From contig NZ_CP021744.1 in assembly GCF_002192455.1 (NCBI RefSeq), positions 6,720,501 through 6,784,500 on the forward strand: a stretch of DNA of 64,000 nt. The letters run 5' to 3'. The translations under genes were made by a program, and so were the position numbers. The DNA is from Streptomyces albireticuli. GTDB taxonomy: Bacteria; Actinomycetota; Actinomycetes; Streptomycetales; Streptomycetaceae. Below are positions 32,753 through 42,214 of this stretch, in pieces. The notes under the pieces were generated by a model, which worked only from the letters and a program-made list of their open reading frames with translations, was not told the DNA's origin and searched no databases. Position 1 is the stretch's first letter. Every line of letters begins with the position of its first letter.

Positions 32753-33988
32753 ATGACCACCCGGTGGCGTGAGCAGCAGCTCGGCGAGATGATCGCGCAG
32801 TCCTCGCGCTATGTCGCCTGGAGCCGGCTGCCGTTCTTCGTCCCTTTGTTCATGGCGGGACAGAACCCCTCGGCCGACTATTTCCACCGCGAGTGGTTCG
32901 ACGCGCTGCTCGGCGTCTATCTGGTCTGGTCGCTGGCCCGACTGGTGTGGGTGTACCGGCGGCCGGTCACCTCGGTGGGCAGCGCGGTGGCGGCCCTCGT
33001 CGTCGACCTCCTGATCATCACCGGCCTCGCGGTCACGGCGGGCGGCCAGGACTCGCCGGTCCGCTACGCCTACTTCATCTGGCCCCTCGCCAGCGTCCTG
33101 TGGCAGATGCCCAGGATGACCGCCGCGCTCGGCGTCGTCTGCATGGCGGCGTACGCCGCCATGTCGCTGCCGCACCTCCTGGCCGACAACGAGGAGGAGA
33201 GCTGGCCGGTCGTCGTGGACGAGGTGTACGTGCTGTGGATCATGGGCGTGTGCACCCTGATCGCGATGCTGCTGGGCCGCCGCACGCGGACCGTCTCGGA
33301 CCTGCTCGACACCCGTGAGCTGCTGCTCGACGACGCGCTCGCCGCCGAGACCCGTGAGCGCGCGGACCTCGCGGACGCGCTGCACGACGGCGCCGTCCAG
33401 ACGCTGCTCGCGGCCCTCCACGACCTGGAGGAGGTCGAGGAGGTGGAGGCGGGTTCCGGGCCGGAGGGCGGGTCGGCCGCGCTGCGCCGCGCGCAGACCG
33501 AGGTGCGCAGGACCGTCACCGAGATGCGGGAGATCATCTTCGATCTGCATCCGCAGATCCTGGCCGCGGCGGGCCTGGCCGCCGCGCTGGAGGCGGCGGG
33601 GGAGCGGTTCGCCCGGCGCGGCGGCTTCACCGTCCACTACGACCTGCGGCTGCCCGGCCGCGTCGGCCACGAGGCCCTGCTCTACTCGGCGGCCCGGGAG
33701 CTGCTGAGCAACGTCGTCAAGCACGCCCACGCGTCCCAGGTGTGGATCCGGCTCGCCGTCGACGCGGACGAGACCGTCCTGACCGTCCGGGACGACGGCA
33801 CCGGGTTCGACCCGGGTGTCGTCCAGCGCCGCCTCAAGGAGGGGCACATCGGCCTGGCCAGCCACTATGTGCGGGTGGAGAGCGCGGGCGGCCGGTTCTC
33901 CGTCGACAGCGGGCCCGACGGCACGACGGCCGAGGTCCGGCTGCCGTCGGAGGCCGCTCCGGGGGCGCGGCCGACGTCGGCGCCGTGA
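32753..33988 (+). CDS. NarL-type sensor histidine kinase, 411 aa
   Basis: The ATG at 32753 follows TAACGT (32739-32744) with only 8 bases between, suggesting a leaderless mRNA. About five membrane segments lie between residues 15 and 165. The HisKA_3 dimerisation helix has ADALHDGAVQTLLAALHDL with the phospho-acceptor His, and the ATPase domain has ELLSNVVKHAHA (N box), VRDDGTGFD (G1) and GHIGLASHYVRVESAGG (G2). The signal is unknown. The likely partner is the LuxR-type regulator at 37413, separated by a FUSC gene and a stress-protein gene. Confidence 0.88.
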   Translation: MTTRWREQQLGEMIAQSSRYVAWSRLPFFVPLFMAGQNPSADYFHREWFDALLGVYLVWSLARLVWVYRRPVTSVGSAVAALVVDLLIITGLAVTAGGQDSPVRYAYFIWPLASVLWQMPRMTAALGVVCMAAYAAMSLPHLLADNEEESWPVVVDEVYVLWIMGVCTLIAMLLGRRTRTVSDLLDTRELLLDDALAAETRERADLADALHDGAVQTLLAALHDLEEVEEVEAGSGPEGGSAALRRAQTEVRRTVTEMREIIFDLHPQILAAAGLAAALEAAGERFARRGGFTVHYDLRLPGRVGHEALLYSAARELLSNVVKHAHASQVWIRLAVDADETVLTVRDDGTGFDPGVVQRRLKEGHIGLASHYVRVESAGGRFSVDSGPDGTTAEVRLPSEAAPGARPTSAP

Positions 33989-34296
33989 CGGGCCGGGCAC
34001 GGGCGCGCCGCCCGGGCCGCCTTCCCGGGTTCGTACCGCCCGGGTTCGTACCGCCCGGGCCGTGCGCCGGCAACTGCCGGGACACCGGCGCGGGGCCGAA
34101 CGACGACGGAGGGCGACGGGGCCGCAGGGGGTGCCCCGGAATGCTGCCGGATATTTGCGGGCGGGGATTCGGAGCACCTGGCACGGGAGCGGCTCCCGCC
34201 CGTAAATATCCGATTCCGGGGCACCTCCGGAGGCCCCGGCGCCCGGCCGCCCCCGGGTTGCGGCCCGCCGCCGTTCACCTAACGTGAGGAATCACC
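33989..34296. other. Intergenic region between kinase and FUSC genes
   Basis: It holds a CCCGGGTTCGTACCG direct repeat at about 34023-34052 and the long inverted repeat listed separately. TAACGT at 34280-34285 matches the -10-like hexamer upstream of the kinase gene. No gene is seen. Confidence 0.5.
34130..34225. repeat. Long imperfect inverted repeat (arms 37 and 31 nt)
   Basis: Left arm 34130-34166 starts GGTGCCCCGGAAT and ends GCGGGCGGGG. The right arm 34195-34225 is its complement, with a 5-base insertion (GCTGC) in the left arm and one mismatch. The 28-base loop is unrelated. The arms contain an AT-rich ATATTT block unusual here. Confidence 0.75.
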
Positions 34297-34350
34297 ATGA
34301 TCCGCCCAGCTCCTCCGTACCCGCGCCCCGCTCGCCGCCCATGGCCGTGA
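34297..34350 (+). CDS. Possible 17-aa upstream ORF coupled to the FUSC gene
   Basis: An ATG at 34297 lies eight bases after GTGAGGA and starts a Pro/Arg-rich peptide (MIRPAPPYPRPARRPWP). Its TGA at 34348-34350 overlaps an in-frame GTG of the FUSC gene at 34347 and follows its ATG at 34341. This fits translational coupling or a leader, but it could equally be the true N-terminal frame mis-started. Confidence 0.35.
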   Translation: MIRPAPPYPRPARRPWP

Positions 34351-36488
34351 CCGCGCGTCTCCGCCGGTTCCTCGGGCGCGCGGACACGCGCCGCGCCGCG
34401 CGCCGCGCCCTGTGGGTGCTCGTCGCGGGCTGCCCCGGCTTCTACGTCTTCCGCTACGTCACCGGCGACGACGTCATGGCCCTCTACTCCCTCTTCGGCG
34501 CCCTGCCCCTGGCCATGTTCTGCGAGGTGCCGGGCGACGCCCGGGAGCGGACCCGCACCCTGCTGGGCGCGCTGCCGGTCGGCTGGGTGCTCGTCACCGC
34601 CGGCACCCTCCTCGCCGTCCGCTCCTGGGCCGCCGCCTGCGGCATGTTCGTCGTCGGCTTCGCCATCTCCTACTGCGGGGTAGGCGGCCCCAGGGTGGCC
34701 GGCCTGGCCACCGCCTTCCAGCTCTTCTACGTGCTCCCCTGCTTCCCGCCCTACGCCCCGGACACCCTGGACTCCCGGCTCGCCGGGCTCACCCTCGGCA
34801 TCGTGCTCGCCGCCCTGGCCGAGCGCCTGCTGTTCCCGGACCCCGACCCGGTCCCGTACCGGATCCGCCTCGCGGACGCGGCGGCGGCCGTCGCGGACCG
34901 CGGCCGGGCCGCCGCCGACCGCCTCGCGGCCGGCGCGGACGGCCCCGACACCACCCGCGAGCCCGCCGAACGAGCCGTGGAAGCCGCCCGGCTGTCCCGG
35001 GTGCCCACGGCGGAGCGCCCCGCCTCCCCCTCGGCCCACGACCACGCCCTCAACCACGTCCGCGCGCTCCTGCGGCAGGCCTCCGACCAGCTCGACCGGC
35101 TGTTCACCGACGCCGCCGCGCCCCACCCGGCCGCCCCCGCCACCGTGTCCCTGCTGCGGCACACCGAGGACGGCCTGCGGGCCGCCGCAGGCGCCCTGCG
35201 CGCCGGCATCCTCCCGGAGCGGCCCGGGACCCTGCCCGCGGCCCTCGCCGCGTTCGACGCCGCCCGCGCCGGCACCGTGCCCGGTGCCCCGGCCGCCCGG
35301 CTGCGGCAGGACGCGGTCGCCCGCGCGGCGGCCGTCGCCGCCCTGCTGGCGGGGAAGGCCACCCGGATCGTCCTCGGCGAGCGCCCGGCCGACGACCGCG
35401 CCGGCTTCTTCGGCTACGCCACGACGCCCGCGCCCGTCCTGTGGTGGTGCCGGCTGCGCCTGCACCTCACCCCGCACTCGGTGCACCTCCAGAACGCCCT
35501 GCGGATCGCCGTCGCCCTGGCCGCCGCCCGGCTGCTCGTCGGCGGCCTCGACCTCTCGCACGGCTTCTGGGTGCTGCTGGCGACCCTCAGCATGATGCGG
35601 ACCTCGGCCGCGGACACCCGCGCCACCCTGGGCCCCGCCTTCGTCGGCACGCTCGCCGGCGCGGTGGCCGCCGCCGTCCTGCTCGGCCTGGTCGGGGACG
35701 TGCCCGCCGTCTACGCGGCGCTCATGCCCGTCGTCATCCTCGTCGGCTTCACGGTGGCCCCGCCGCTCGGGCCCGCCGCGACGCAGGCCGTCTTCAGCCT
35801 CACCTTCGTCCTCGCGTTCACGCAGTTCGTCACCCCCGAGTGGTCGCTCTCCGGGGTGCGGCTCGTCGACGTGCTCATCGGCGGGGCCGTCGGCGCCCTG
35901 GCCAGCCTGCTCGCCTGGCCCCACGGCGGGCACGGCGAGCTGCGCCGCGACGTGACGGCCTTCCTCACCGAGGGGGCCGCCGCCTGCCGCACGGTCATCG
36001 CGCTGCTCGGCGACGGCCGGACCTCCCGTGCCCCGCTGCGGGCCGCCCGCCAGGCGATGCTGCTCGCGGAGGCCTCGTACCTCCAGCACCGGATGGAACG
36101 CGCCGGACGGCGCCACGCGGCGGAGCCGCCGTGGGGGGCCGCCCTCGCCACGGGCTACGACCTGGTGCACGGCGGGGAACTGCTGCTGACGGGGCGGCAC
36201 GGGAGGGGGACCGGGCCGCTGCCGGAGGCGGCGGCGGGGGAGCTGGCCGCGCTGGCCGGGCGGGTGGCGGACGGGACCCGGCGCGCCGCGGCGGCCCTGC
36301 GGGCCGGGGACGGGCCGGGAGGCGCGGCGCCCCCGGGCGCCGAGGCGCCGTGTCCGGCGGCGGAGTCGTCGCCGCTGCGGCACGTGGCGGGGCTGCCGGC
36401 CGGGGTCACGGGGGCGGACGCGCTGCTGGTCGCGGACGCGGAGGCGTGGCTGACGGGGGTCGCGCGGGACCTGGCGCGCTTGCGCTGA
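34341..36488 (+). CDS. FUSC family (aromatic acid exporter-like) membrane protein
   Basis: 715 residues from the ATG at 34341; a GTG at 34284 in frame would add 19 residues. Two halves each have about five to six membrane helices (residues about 25-170 and 390-540), and each is followed by a soluble helical region, the usual FUSC duplication. NDVMALYSLFG-like and LLATLSMMRTSAADTRATLGPAFVGTLAGA are typical. FUSC proteins export aromatic acids or similar anions or act in envelope stress. Gene order places it between the kinase and the regulator, so it may be part of their regulon. Confidence 0.82.
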   Translation: MAVTARLRRFLGRADTRRAARRALWVLVAGCPGFYVFRYVTGDDVMALYSLFGALPLAMFCEVPGDARERTRTLLGALPVGWVLVTAGTLLAVRSWAAACGMFVVGFAISYCGVGGPRVAGLATAFQLFYVLPCFPPYAPDTLDSRLAGLTLGIVLAALAERLLFPDPDPVPYRIRLADAAAAVADRGRAAADRLAAGADGPDTTREPAERAVEAARLSRVPTAERPASPSAHDHALNHVRALLRQASDQLDRLFTDAAAPHPAAPATVSLLRHTEDGLRAAAGALRAGILPERPGTLPAALAAFDAARAGTVPGAPAARLRQDAVARAAAVAALLAGKATRIVLGERPADDRAGFFGYATTPAPVLWWCRLRLHLTPHSVHLQNALRIAVALAAARLLVGGLDLSHGFWVLLATLSMMRTSAADTRATLGPAFVGTLAGAVAAAVLLGLVGDVPAVYAALMPVVILVGFTVAPPLGPAATQAVFSLTFVLAFTQFVTPEWSLSGVRLVDVLIGGAVGALASLLAWPHGGHGELRRDVTAFLTEGAAACRTVIALLGDGRTSRAPLRAARQAMLLAEASYLQHRMERAGRRHAAEPPWGAALATGYDLVHGGELLLTGRHGRGTGPLPEAAAGELAALAGRVADGTRRAAAALRAGDGPGGAAPPGAEAPCPAAESSPLRHVAGLPAGVTGADALLVADAEAWLTGVARDLARLR

Positions 36489-36719
36489 GGTTCCCTGCCC
36501 GCCCCCGCCGCGTCTGATACGTGTGGTGGGGGACCTCCCCTGGCGCCTTGGCCCCGAGCGCCGCCGGGCCGGTCCCGCGAGAGCCTGCCCGCCCGTCGTG
36601 TCCGACGAGAGTGACGGGGACCTTCCCTCCGGCACCCTGGCCCCGGCCCACGCGCGGCCCAGCCTTTCGCCGCAAGCCCAGGGGACCCCGTTCCGGCCCG
36701 TCCGGTGCCCCGGCGGGGC

Positions 36720-37178
36720 CTACTTCTCCTCGTCCGGGTGGACGACCAGCACCGGGCACCGCGCGTGCCGCAGGCAGTGCCGGCTCACCGAGCCGAAGAG
36801 CAGGCGGTGCACCGAGCCGTGCCGTCCCGCGCCCATCACCAGCATGTCCGTGTCCCGGCGCGCGCACGCGACCAGCGCCGGGCCGGGCTGCGCCCGGACC
36901 ACCCTCGGGCGGACCACCAGGCGGCGGGCGTCCGCGCCGAGGGCCTGGTCGCACGCGGTCATCAGGCGGTCGCGGGCGGTCCGCTCCCATTGCGCGCGGA
37001 CGTCCGCGGGCGCCGGGTACATGGCGTCGGCGGCCTCGCCGCCCGGCGGCACCCAGGCGATCACCGGGCACAGGGCCGCGTCGTGCCGCTCGGCTTCCTG
37101 GGCGGCCTGCCGCAGGGCGGAGACGCTCTCCTTCGAGCCGTCCACACCGACCACCACGCGCTGTACGACCTCCGACAT
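36720..37178 (-). CDS. Universal stress protein (UspA family), second copy
   Basis: 152 residues from the ATG at 37178 with GGCGGAGG just upstream. The nucleotide site is formed by VVVGVDGSKESVSAL and MGAGRHGSVHRLLFGSVSRH, with C-terminal HARCPVLVVHPDE. The GSVSR-CLRHA-CPVLVV block is nearly identical to the other Usp of this window, so the two look like a local duplication. It is divergent from the response-regulator gene. Confidence 0.88.
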   Translation of the reverse strand: MSEVVQRVVVGVDGSKESVSALRQAAQEAERHDAALCPVIAWVPPGGEAADAMYPAPADVRAQWERTARDRLMTACDQALGADARRLVVRPRVVRAQPGPALVACARRDTDMLVMGAGRHGSVHRLLFGSVSRHCLRHARCPVLVVHPDEEK

Positions 37179-37412
37179 GACCTCCGCCTTTCTCCGGGCG
37201 CGCTCTTCAGAGAGCTGCGTTTCGTCCGCTTTTGCTACCTTTCGCCTTCGAGGTTAGGTGCCGGTGCGTGCCTCGGGGATCCCGCCTTCGGCCGACCCGA
37301 CGGGCGACCCCGCCTCCGCCGATCGGGGGAGGCCGCCGGAGGCCGCCGGGCGGTCGGCGTGCCCCGCCCGGCCTATCGTGGATGCCAGGACCAGTACGGG
37401 AGGACGATTCCT

Positions 37413-38060
37413 GTGACGGATTCCGGAGCGCGGGTGACGGTCGTGGTGGCGGACGACCACCCGGTCTACCGCGAGGGCATCGCCCGCGGGCTCCAGCTCA
37501 GCGGGCGGATCGAGGTGCTCGCCGAGGTCGGGGACGGCGCCGAGGCCCTGGAGCTGATCCGTGAGCTCACGCCCCAGGTCGCCCTGATCGACTACCGCAT
37601 CCCGACGATGGACGGCATCGCCGTCGTCCACGCCCTCGCCCGGGACCACCTGCCGACCCGCGCCCTGCTGCTGTCGGCCACCACCGACGCCGCCGTGGTC
37701 TACCGCGCGGTGCAGGAGGGCGCCGCCGGATACCTGGCCAAGGACGCCAAGCGGTCCGAGATCGTCGACGCGGTGCTGAAGGTCGCGAACGGCAAACAGG
37801 TGGTCTCCGAGGAACTGGCCGGCGGGCTCGTCGACGAGATCCGGATGCGCGCCGACCGGGACCCGGCCGTCCTCTCCGAACGCGAGCGGCAGGTCCTGCG
37901 CGGCTTCGCCGAGGGCAAGAGCATCCCCCAGCTGGCCTCCGAGCTGTATCTGGGCGCCAGCACCGTGAAGACCCACACCCAGCGGCTGTACGAGAAGCTC
38001 GGCGTCTCCGACCGCGCCGCCGCCGTCGCGGAGGCGATGCGGCGCGGGCTGCTGGAGTGA
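37413..38060 (+). CDS. NarL/LuxR-family response regulator
   Basis: 215 residues from the GTG at 37413 with GGGAGGA upstream. The receiver domain spans residues about 8-125 with VVADDHPVYREG (acidic pair), the phospho-acceptor Asp in ALIDYRIPTMDG and the Lys in YLAKDAKRSE. The LuxR helix-turn-helix follows: LSERERQVLRGFAEGKSIPQLASELYLGASTVKTHTQRLYEKLGV. It likely pairs with the kinase at 32753. TATCGT at 37374-37379 could be a -10. Targets may include the flanking stress-protein and FUSC genes. Confidence 0.9.
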   Translation: MTDSGARVTVVVADDHPVYREGIARGLQLSGRIEVLAEVGDGAEALELIRELTPQVALIDYRIPTMDGIAVVHALARDHLPTRALLLSATTDAAVVYRAVQEGAAGYLAKDAKRSEIVDAVLKVANGKQVVSEELAGGLVDEIRMRADRDPAVLSERERQVLRGFAEGKSIPQLASELYLGASTVKTHTQRLYEKLGVSDRAAAVAEAMRRGLLE

Positions 38061-38091
38061 CGCCCCCGGCGCCCGCCCGCCCGTACCGGGG

Positions 38092-39651
38092 CTACACCGG
38101 GACCTCCGCCCCGGCCAGCTCCCGCGCCACCTGACCGGCCTGCCGCACCACATTGCCCAGCAGGTTCGAGAACGGCACGCGGACGTGCGTGCCGACGCCC
38201 ACCACCCAGATCCGCTCCGGCGGCGCCCCCGGCCCGCGCCGCACCCGCAGATCCGCCTCCAGGTGGTCGACGGCCGCGCGCGCGCCGGGCGGCGCGTCCA
38301 GGTACAGGCCCGTGCCGTCGTGGTTCCAGCACAGCGCCGGCGGCAGGAAGCCCGTCGCGTTCACGGCGTAGTCGAAGCGCTCCGGCGCGGCACCCGGGCG
38401 CTCCACCCGCCAGGCGCCGTCCTCGAAGGCCACCAAGCCGGGGTACGAGCCGGCCAGCCGCAGCGCGCCCGACTCGGCGTGCGCCAGCAGCCGCCGGGCG
38501 TTGCGGGAGGTCATCGCCGTGACGTAGCGGCCGGTCAGCCGGGCGAAACGGGACAGCAGCGCCTCCGTGCGGCCGGGCGGGAGCGACGGCCCGAGGGCGA
38601 TGAGGGCCTCCATCAGCGCCACCATGATCCCCGGCCACCACAGGGCGTCCCGCTCCACCAGCGCGGTCTCCTCCCGCAGCCGCTGGAGCGGGTCGGCCGC
38701 CCGGGACGTCTGACGGCGCAGCGGCACCCGGCTCAGCAGCCGCACCGACTCCACCGCGCAGCGCAGCACCCGCTCCTCCAGGAGCGGGTCGGCCGGGTCG
38801 AGCCGGGCGAGCCGCTCCAGCGGCGGGAACGCCCGTACCGGCGCGGCCAGCGACACCCGGACCGCGGGCAGCAGGCCCGACGGCGAGGTGAGCGTCACCC
38901 GGTGGCCGTCGCGGCACAGCAGCAGCGCCGCGTCGATCGCCGACTGGTGGCTGCCGAGCACCAGCACCGTCGACCCGGCGGGCAGCCGCTGCCGGATCCG
39001 GGCGGCGGGGTACGGGCTGTCCAGGTACCGGGGATGGTCCTGGAAGGCGGCGAAGCCGTCCGGGACCCGCGGCCGGTGGACGCCGGTGGCGACGACGACC
39101 TCGTCGGCCCGCAGCTCTTGGCCGTCGCCGAGCCGCACCCGGTGGCCGGCGGCCCCGGTGGTCACGGACCCGGCCGTCCCCCGGACGTGCCGCACCTCGA
39201 CGCCCAGCTCCCGGGCCCGCGCGCGGGCCCGGTCGAAGCGGTCGTGGCAGTACGCGGCCATCCGCGCCCGGGGCACACAGTCCAGCGGGCCCGCCTCCAG
39301 GCCCTGTTCGCGCAGGTGGTCGATGAAGTCACCCGGCCGGTCCGCCAGCAGGGAGTTGATCTCGGCGGCGGTGTTGCACAGCAGCAGCGGGTCGCGGTCC
39401 CCGAACGCCAGGCCCCAGCCCGGCGGGTTGGGGTCCACCAGGCGGACCGACCGGATCCGGCCACCGGAGGGAGGCCGTCCGCCCCCTGCCCGGTCCCGTG
39501 CGCCCAGTAACTCCCGCACCAGCTGCACCACGAAGCTCGTCCCGGCGACACCGCCGCCGATGACCACCACGTCCCGCCCGGGGCCCGGCCGCTCCCGGAG
39601 CTCGCCGGCACACCCCCCGCCGTCGGATTCGGCCGTACGTCCCACAGGCAC
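38092..39651 (-). CDS. FAD/NAD(P)-binding protein (COG4529-like, N-hydroxylase fold)
   Basis: 519 residues from the GTG at 39651, preceded by GAGGAAATAGGGG. The FAD motif VVVIGGGVAGTSF is at residue about 30. RLVDPNPPGWGLAFGDRDPLLLCNTAAEINSL is typical of this family. A second Rossmann motif STVLVLGSHQSAIDAAL suits NAD(P)H, and VNATGFLPPAL is the ATG-type FAD motif. It resembles flavin monooxygenases of the lysine/ornithine N-hydroxylase fold. Substrate unknown; no siderophore genes are adjacent. Confidence 0.82.
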   Translation of the reverse strand: MPVGRTAESDGGGCAGELRERPGPGRDVVVIGGGVAGTSFVVQLVRELLGARDRAGGGRPPSGGRIRSVRLVDPNPPGWGLAFGDRDPLLLCNTAAEINSLLADRPGDFIDHLREQGLEAGPLDCVPRARMAAYCHDRFDRARARARELGVEVRHVRGTAGSVTTGAAGHRVRLGDGQELRADEVVVATGVHRPRVPDGFAAFQDHPRYLDSPYPAARIRQRLPAGSTVLVLGSHQSAIDAALLLCRDGHRVTLTSPSGLLPAVRVSLAAPVRAFPPLERLARLDPADPLLEERVLRCAVESVRLLSRVPLRRQTSRAADPLQRLREETALVERDALWWPGIMVALMEALIALGPSLPPGRTEALLSRFARLTGRYVTAMTSRNARRLLAHAESGALRLAGSYPGLVAFEDGAWRVERPGAAPERFDYAVNATGFLPPALCWNHDGTGLYLDAPPGARAAVDHLEADLRVRRGPGAPPERIWVVGVGTHVRVPFSNLLGNVVRQAGQVARELAGAEVPV

Positions 39652-39795
39652 CCCCTATTTCCTCTTTCCCCGGGGCAACCTGCCCAGTCGGCCGTACACC
39701 GGAACCCCCGCCGTCCACAGCGGCGCAAAAGTCCCGCTCGCCGCCGTACGGGCCACGGGATGCGGGCCGCCGGGGCCCGGGTTAGGTTCCCCCAC

Positions 39796-41352
39796 GTGGA
39801 CCCTGTCTCCTCCGCGGGCCCTCCCGGCCCGAAACCCGTGGGTTCCGCTCGCTGGGGGATGCTCGCCGTCCTCTGCGCCAGCCTCCTGCTGGTCGCCATG
39901 GACGCCACGATCCTCAACGTCGCCCTGCCGTCGCTGATCACGGAGATGCGGCCGGACGCCCTCGAACAGCTGTGGATCATCGACATCTACGGTCTGGTGC
40001 TGGGCGGCCTGCTCGTCACCGCCGGTGCGGTGGGCGACCGGCTGGGCCGGAAGCTCCTCTTCGTCACCGGCTTCGCGCTGTTCGGCGCCGCCTCCGTGCT
40101 CGCCGCCACCGCGGGGTTCGCCGACAGCGTCCTCCAGCTGATCGCCGGCCGGGTCCTGCTCGCCATCGGCGGCGCGATGGTGATGCCCTCCACGCTGTCC
40201 CTGATCCGCACGATCTTCACGGACCCGCACGAGCGCACCCTGGCGATCGGCATCTGGGCCGCCGTCGCCGGGGCCGGCGCGGCGATCGGCCCGCTGGTGG
40301 GCGGCGTCCTGGTGGACGCGTTCTCCTGGTCGGCGGCCTTCTGGGTGAACGTGCCGGTGGTGGCCGTCACCCTCGTCGCGGCCGTCCTGCTGCTGCCCGA
40401 GTACCGCAGCCCGTCGCACCACGACCTCGACCTGCCGTCCGCCGTGCTGTCCGTGGCCGGGGTCATCGCCACCGCCTGGGGCATCAAGCACCTGGCCGGC
40501 GGATTCCGCCCGGCCGACCTGGCCGTCCTGCTGGTCGGACTGGCCGCGCTCACCTGGTTCGTCCGCCGCCAGCTGGTCGCCGCGGATCCCCTGCTGGACG
40601 TCCGGCTGTTCGCCAACCGCCCCTTCCTGGCCGCCGCGCTGGCCACCCTGATCGCCATGATGGCCATCGGCGCCGCCCTCTTCCTGCTCTCGCTCTGGCT
40701 CCAGTACGTCCAGGGCCACGACGCGCTCCAGGCCGGGCTGCGGACGCTGCCGGTGGCCCTCGCCGCGCTCGCCGCCGCCCTGCTGACCCCGTGGCTCCTG
40801 CGGCACACCGGCGTCCGGCCGGTGCTGACGGCGGGTCTGGCCGCCCTGCTCTGCGGCTTCGTCCTGCTGGCCGCCGCGCCCCAGCCGCTGGGCTACGGCA
40901 CCGTGGTGATCGCGCTCGTCACCTTCGGCCTCGGCGACGGCCTGGCCATCACCGCCTCCGCCGCCGTGATGGTGGCCGCGGTCCGGCCCGAGCGGGCCGG
41001 GCAGGCGGGCGCGGTGTCGGAGAGCGCGTACGAACTGGGCATCGGCTTCGGCGTGGCGCTGCTCGGCAGCGTCCACAACACCCTCTACCGCTCCGGGATG
41101 ACCGGCCTGCCGGAGGCCGTGCGCGGCGGAGAGCTGGAGAGCGCCCGTGAGTCGGTGGGCGGCGCCGAGCAGGTGGCCCGGACGCTCGGCCACGACACCG
41201 AGGAGGGAAGGGCGCTCCTGCTGACGGCGCGGTCGGCGTTCGATGACGCCCTGACCGCCACCTCGTGGGTGTCCGTCGGCATCGTGGCGGTGGCCGTCGT
41301 CCTGGCGGCCGCCCTGGTGCCGCGCGGCTTCCGGGCCGACTCCGCCCACTGA
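39796..41352 (+). CDS. MFS transporter, DHA2 (EmrB/QacA) 14-helix family
   Basis: 518 residues from the GTG at 39796, chosen because TAGGTT at 39783-39788 sits just upstream as a leaderless -10; an ATG at 39760 is possible. Fourteen helices are visible. Motifs include MDATILNVALPSL in helix 1, GDRLGRKLLF in loop 2-3, RVLLAIGGAMVMPSTLSLI, and GPLVGGVLVDAFSWSAAFWVNVP (motif C). The family exports drugs and cationic dyes by proton antiport. Pathway unknown. Confidence 0.88.
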   Translation: MDPVSSAGPPGPKPVGSARWGMLAVLCASLLLVAMDATILNVALPSLITEMRPDALEQLWIIDIYGLVLGGLLVTAGAVGDRLGRKLLFVTGFALFGAASVLAATAGFADSVLQLIAGRVLLAIGGAMVMPSTLSLIRTIFTDPHERTLAIGIWAAVAGAGAAIGPLVGGVLVDAFSWSAAFWVNVPVVAVTLVAAVLLLPEYRSPSHHDLDLPSAVLSVAGVIATAWGIKHLAGGFRPADLAVLLVGLAALTWFVRRQLVAADPLLDVRLFANRPFLAAALATLIAMMAIGAALFLLSLWLQYVQGHDALQAGLRTLPVALAALAAALLTPWLLRHTGVRPVLTAGLAALLCGFVLLAAAPQPLGYGTVVIALVTFGLGDGLAITASAAVMVAAVRPERAGQAGAVSESAYELGIGFGVALLGSVHNTLYRSGMTGLPEAVRGGELESARESVGGAEQVARTLGHDTEEGRALLLTARSAFDDALTATSWVSVGIVAVAVVLAAALVPRGFRADSAH

Positions 41353-41389
41353 GACGGCGCGCCCTCCCGCCCGTACCGCCGCCGGTCCG

Positions 41390-42214
41390 TCAGCCGGCGT
41401 GGAGCGTCGGCCTGGGCGCCGGGCTGGGCCGCTCACCGGGGTGGAAGACCAGCACCATCAGGCGGGCCCGGGGCGAGGCCAGGGGCTGCGCGCCGCACAG
41501 CGACACCCAGCCGGGCCCCTTCGTCGCGTGCAGCAGGGGCCGTTCGTCGCCGTCCGGATGGATGTACGCGCGCCCGCCCGCCTCGTACAGCGGGCCGGCC
41601 ACCGGGTCGGCGAGGATGTCCGCCTCCAGCTCGGCGAGGGTCTCGTCGTGCGGCAGCGCGGCCACGGCGGCCCGCAGCTGCGGCAGGATCATCGGCGCCC
41701 AGCGCTCCCGCCAGCCCGTGAGGACCGTCCGGGCCTCGGGGTGCAGCGCCATCCAGCGCATGGTGTTCTCCGGCACCTCGCCCCGGGGGAACAGCTCGGC
41801 GAACGCCTGGTTGTGCGCGAGGACCCGCCAGGACTGGTCGTTGAGATAGGCCATGTGGGACAGCCCGTCGACCACGTCCTGCCACGCCCGCGACACCTCC
41901 GTCCCGGAGCGCTGGTGCAGCGGGTACGGCGGGTCGCGGTGCACGGCGTACAGCCACAGCGACGTCCACTCCTGCTCGGTGAACTCCAGCAGCCGGGCCA
42001 CGTCGCGCAGCAGCTCCTCGGGCGGGTTGGGGTACGCGCCCGTCTCCAGCCGGTTGAACGTGCCGTAGGTGCGGTGGAGCAGCTGGTCGATCTGGCTCTG
42101 CGTCAGCCCCGGCGCGCGCCGCCCCTGCCGCGAGGGCCGGGCCAGGCCGTGGTCCTCCGGGGCTATCCGGGCCCGCCGGCCCCGCAGCAGATCCTGTAGT
42201 GCTTCCTTGTCCAC
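41390..42214 (-). CDS. MmyB-like XRE family regulator
   Basis: 274 residues from the GTG at 42214. The N-terminal helix-turn-helix is GLTQSQIDQLLHRTYGTFNRLETG. The MmyB-like PAS-fold domain spans about residues 105-265 (AWQDVVDGLSHMAYLNDQSWRVLAHNQAFAELFP) and may bind fatty acids. Members such as MmyB regulate antibiotic genes in Streptomyces. The upstream AT-rich palindrome at 42266-42291 may be its operator. It is divergent from the antiporter gene. Confidence 0.85.
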   Translation of the reverse strand: MDKEALQDLLRGRRARIAPEDHGLARPSRQGRRAPGLTQSQIDQLLHRTYGTFNRLETGAYPNPPEELLRDVARLLEFTEQEWTSLWLYAVHRDPPYPLHQRSGTEVSRAWQDVVDGLSHMAYLNDQSWRVLAHNQAFAELFPRGEVPENTMRWMALHPEARTVLTGWRERWAPMILPQLRAAVAALPHDETLAELEADILADPVAGPLYEAGGRAYIHPDGDERPLLHATKGPGWVSLCGAQPLASPRARLMVLVFHPGERPSPAPRPTLHAG

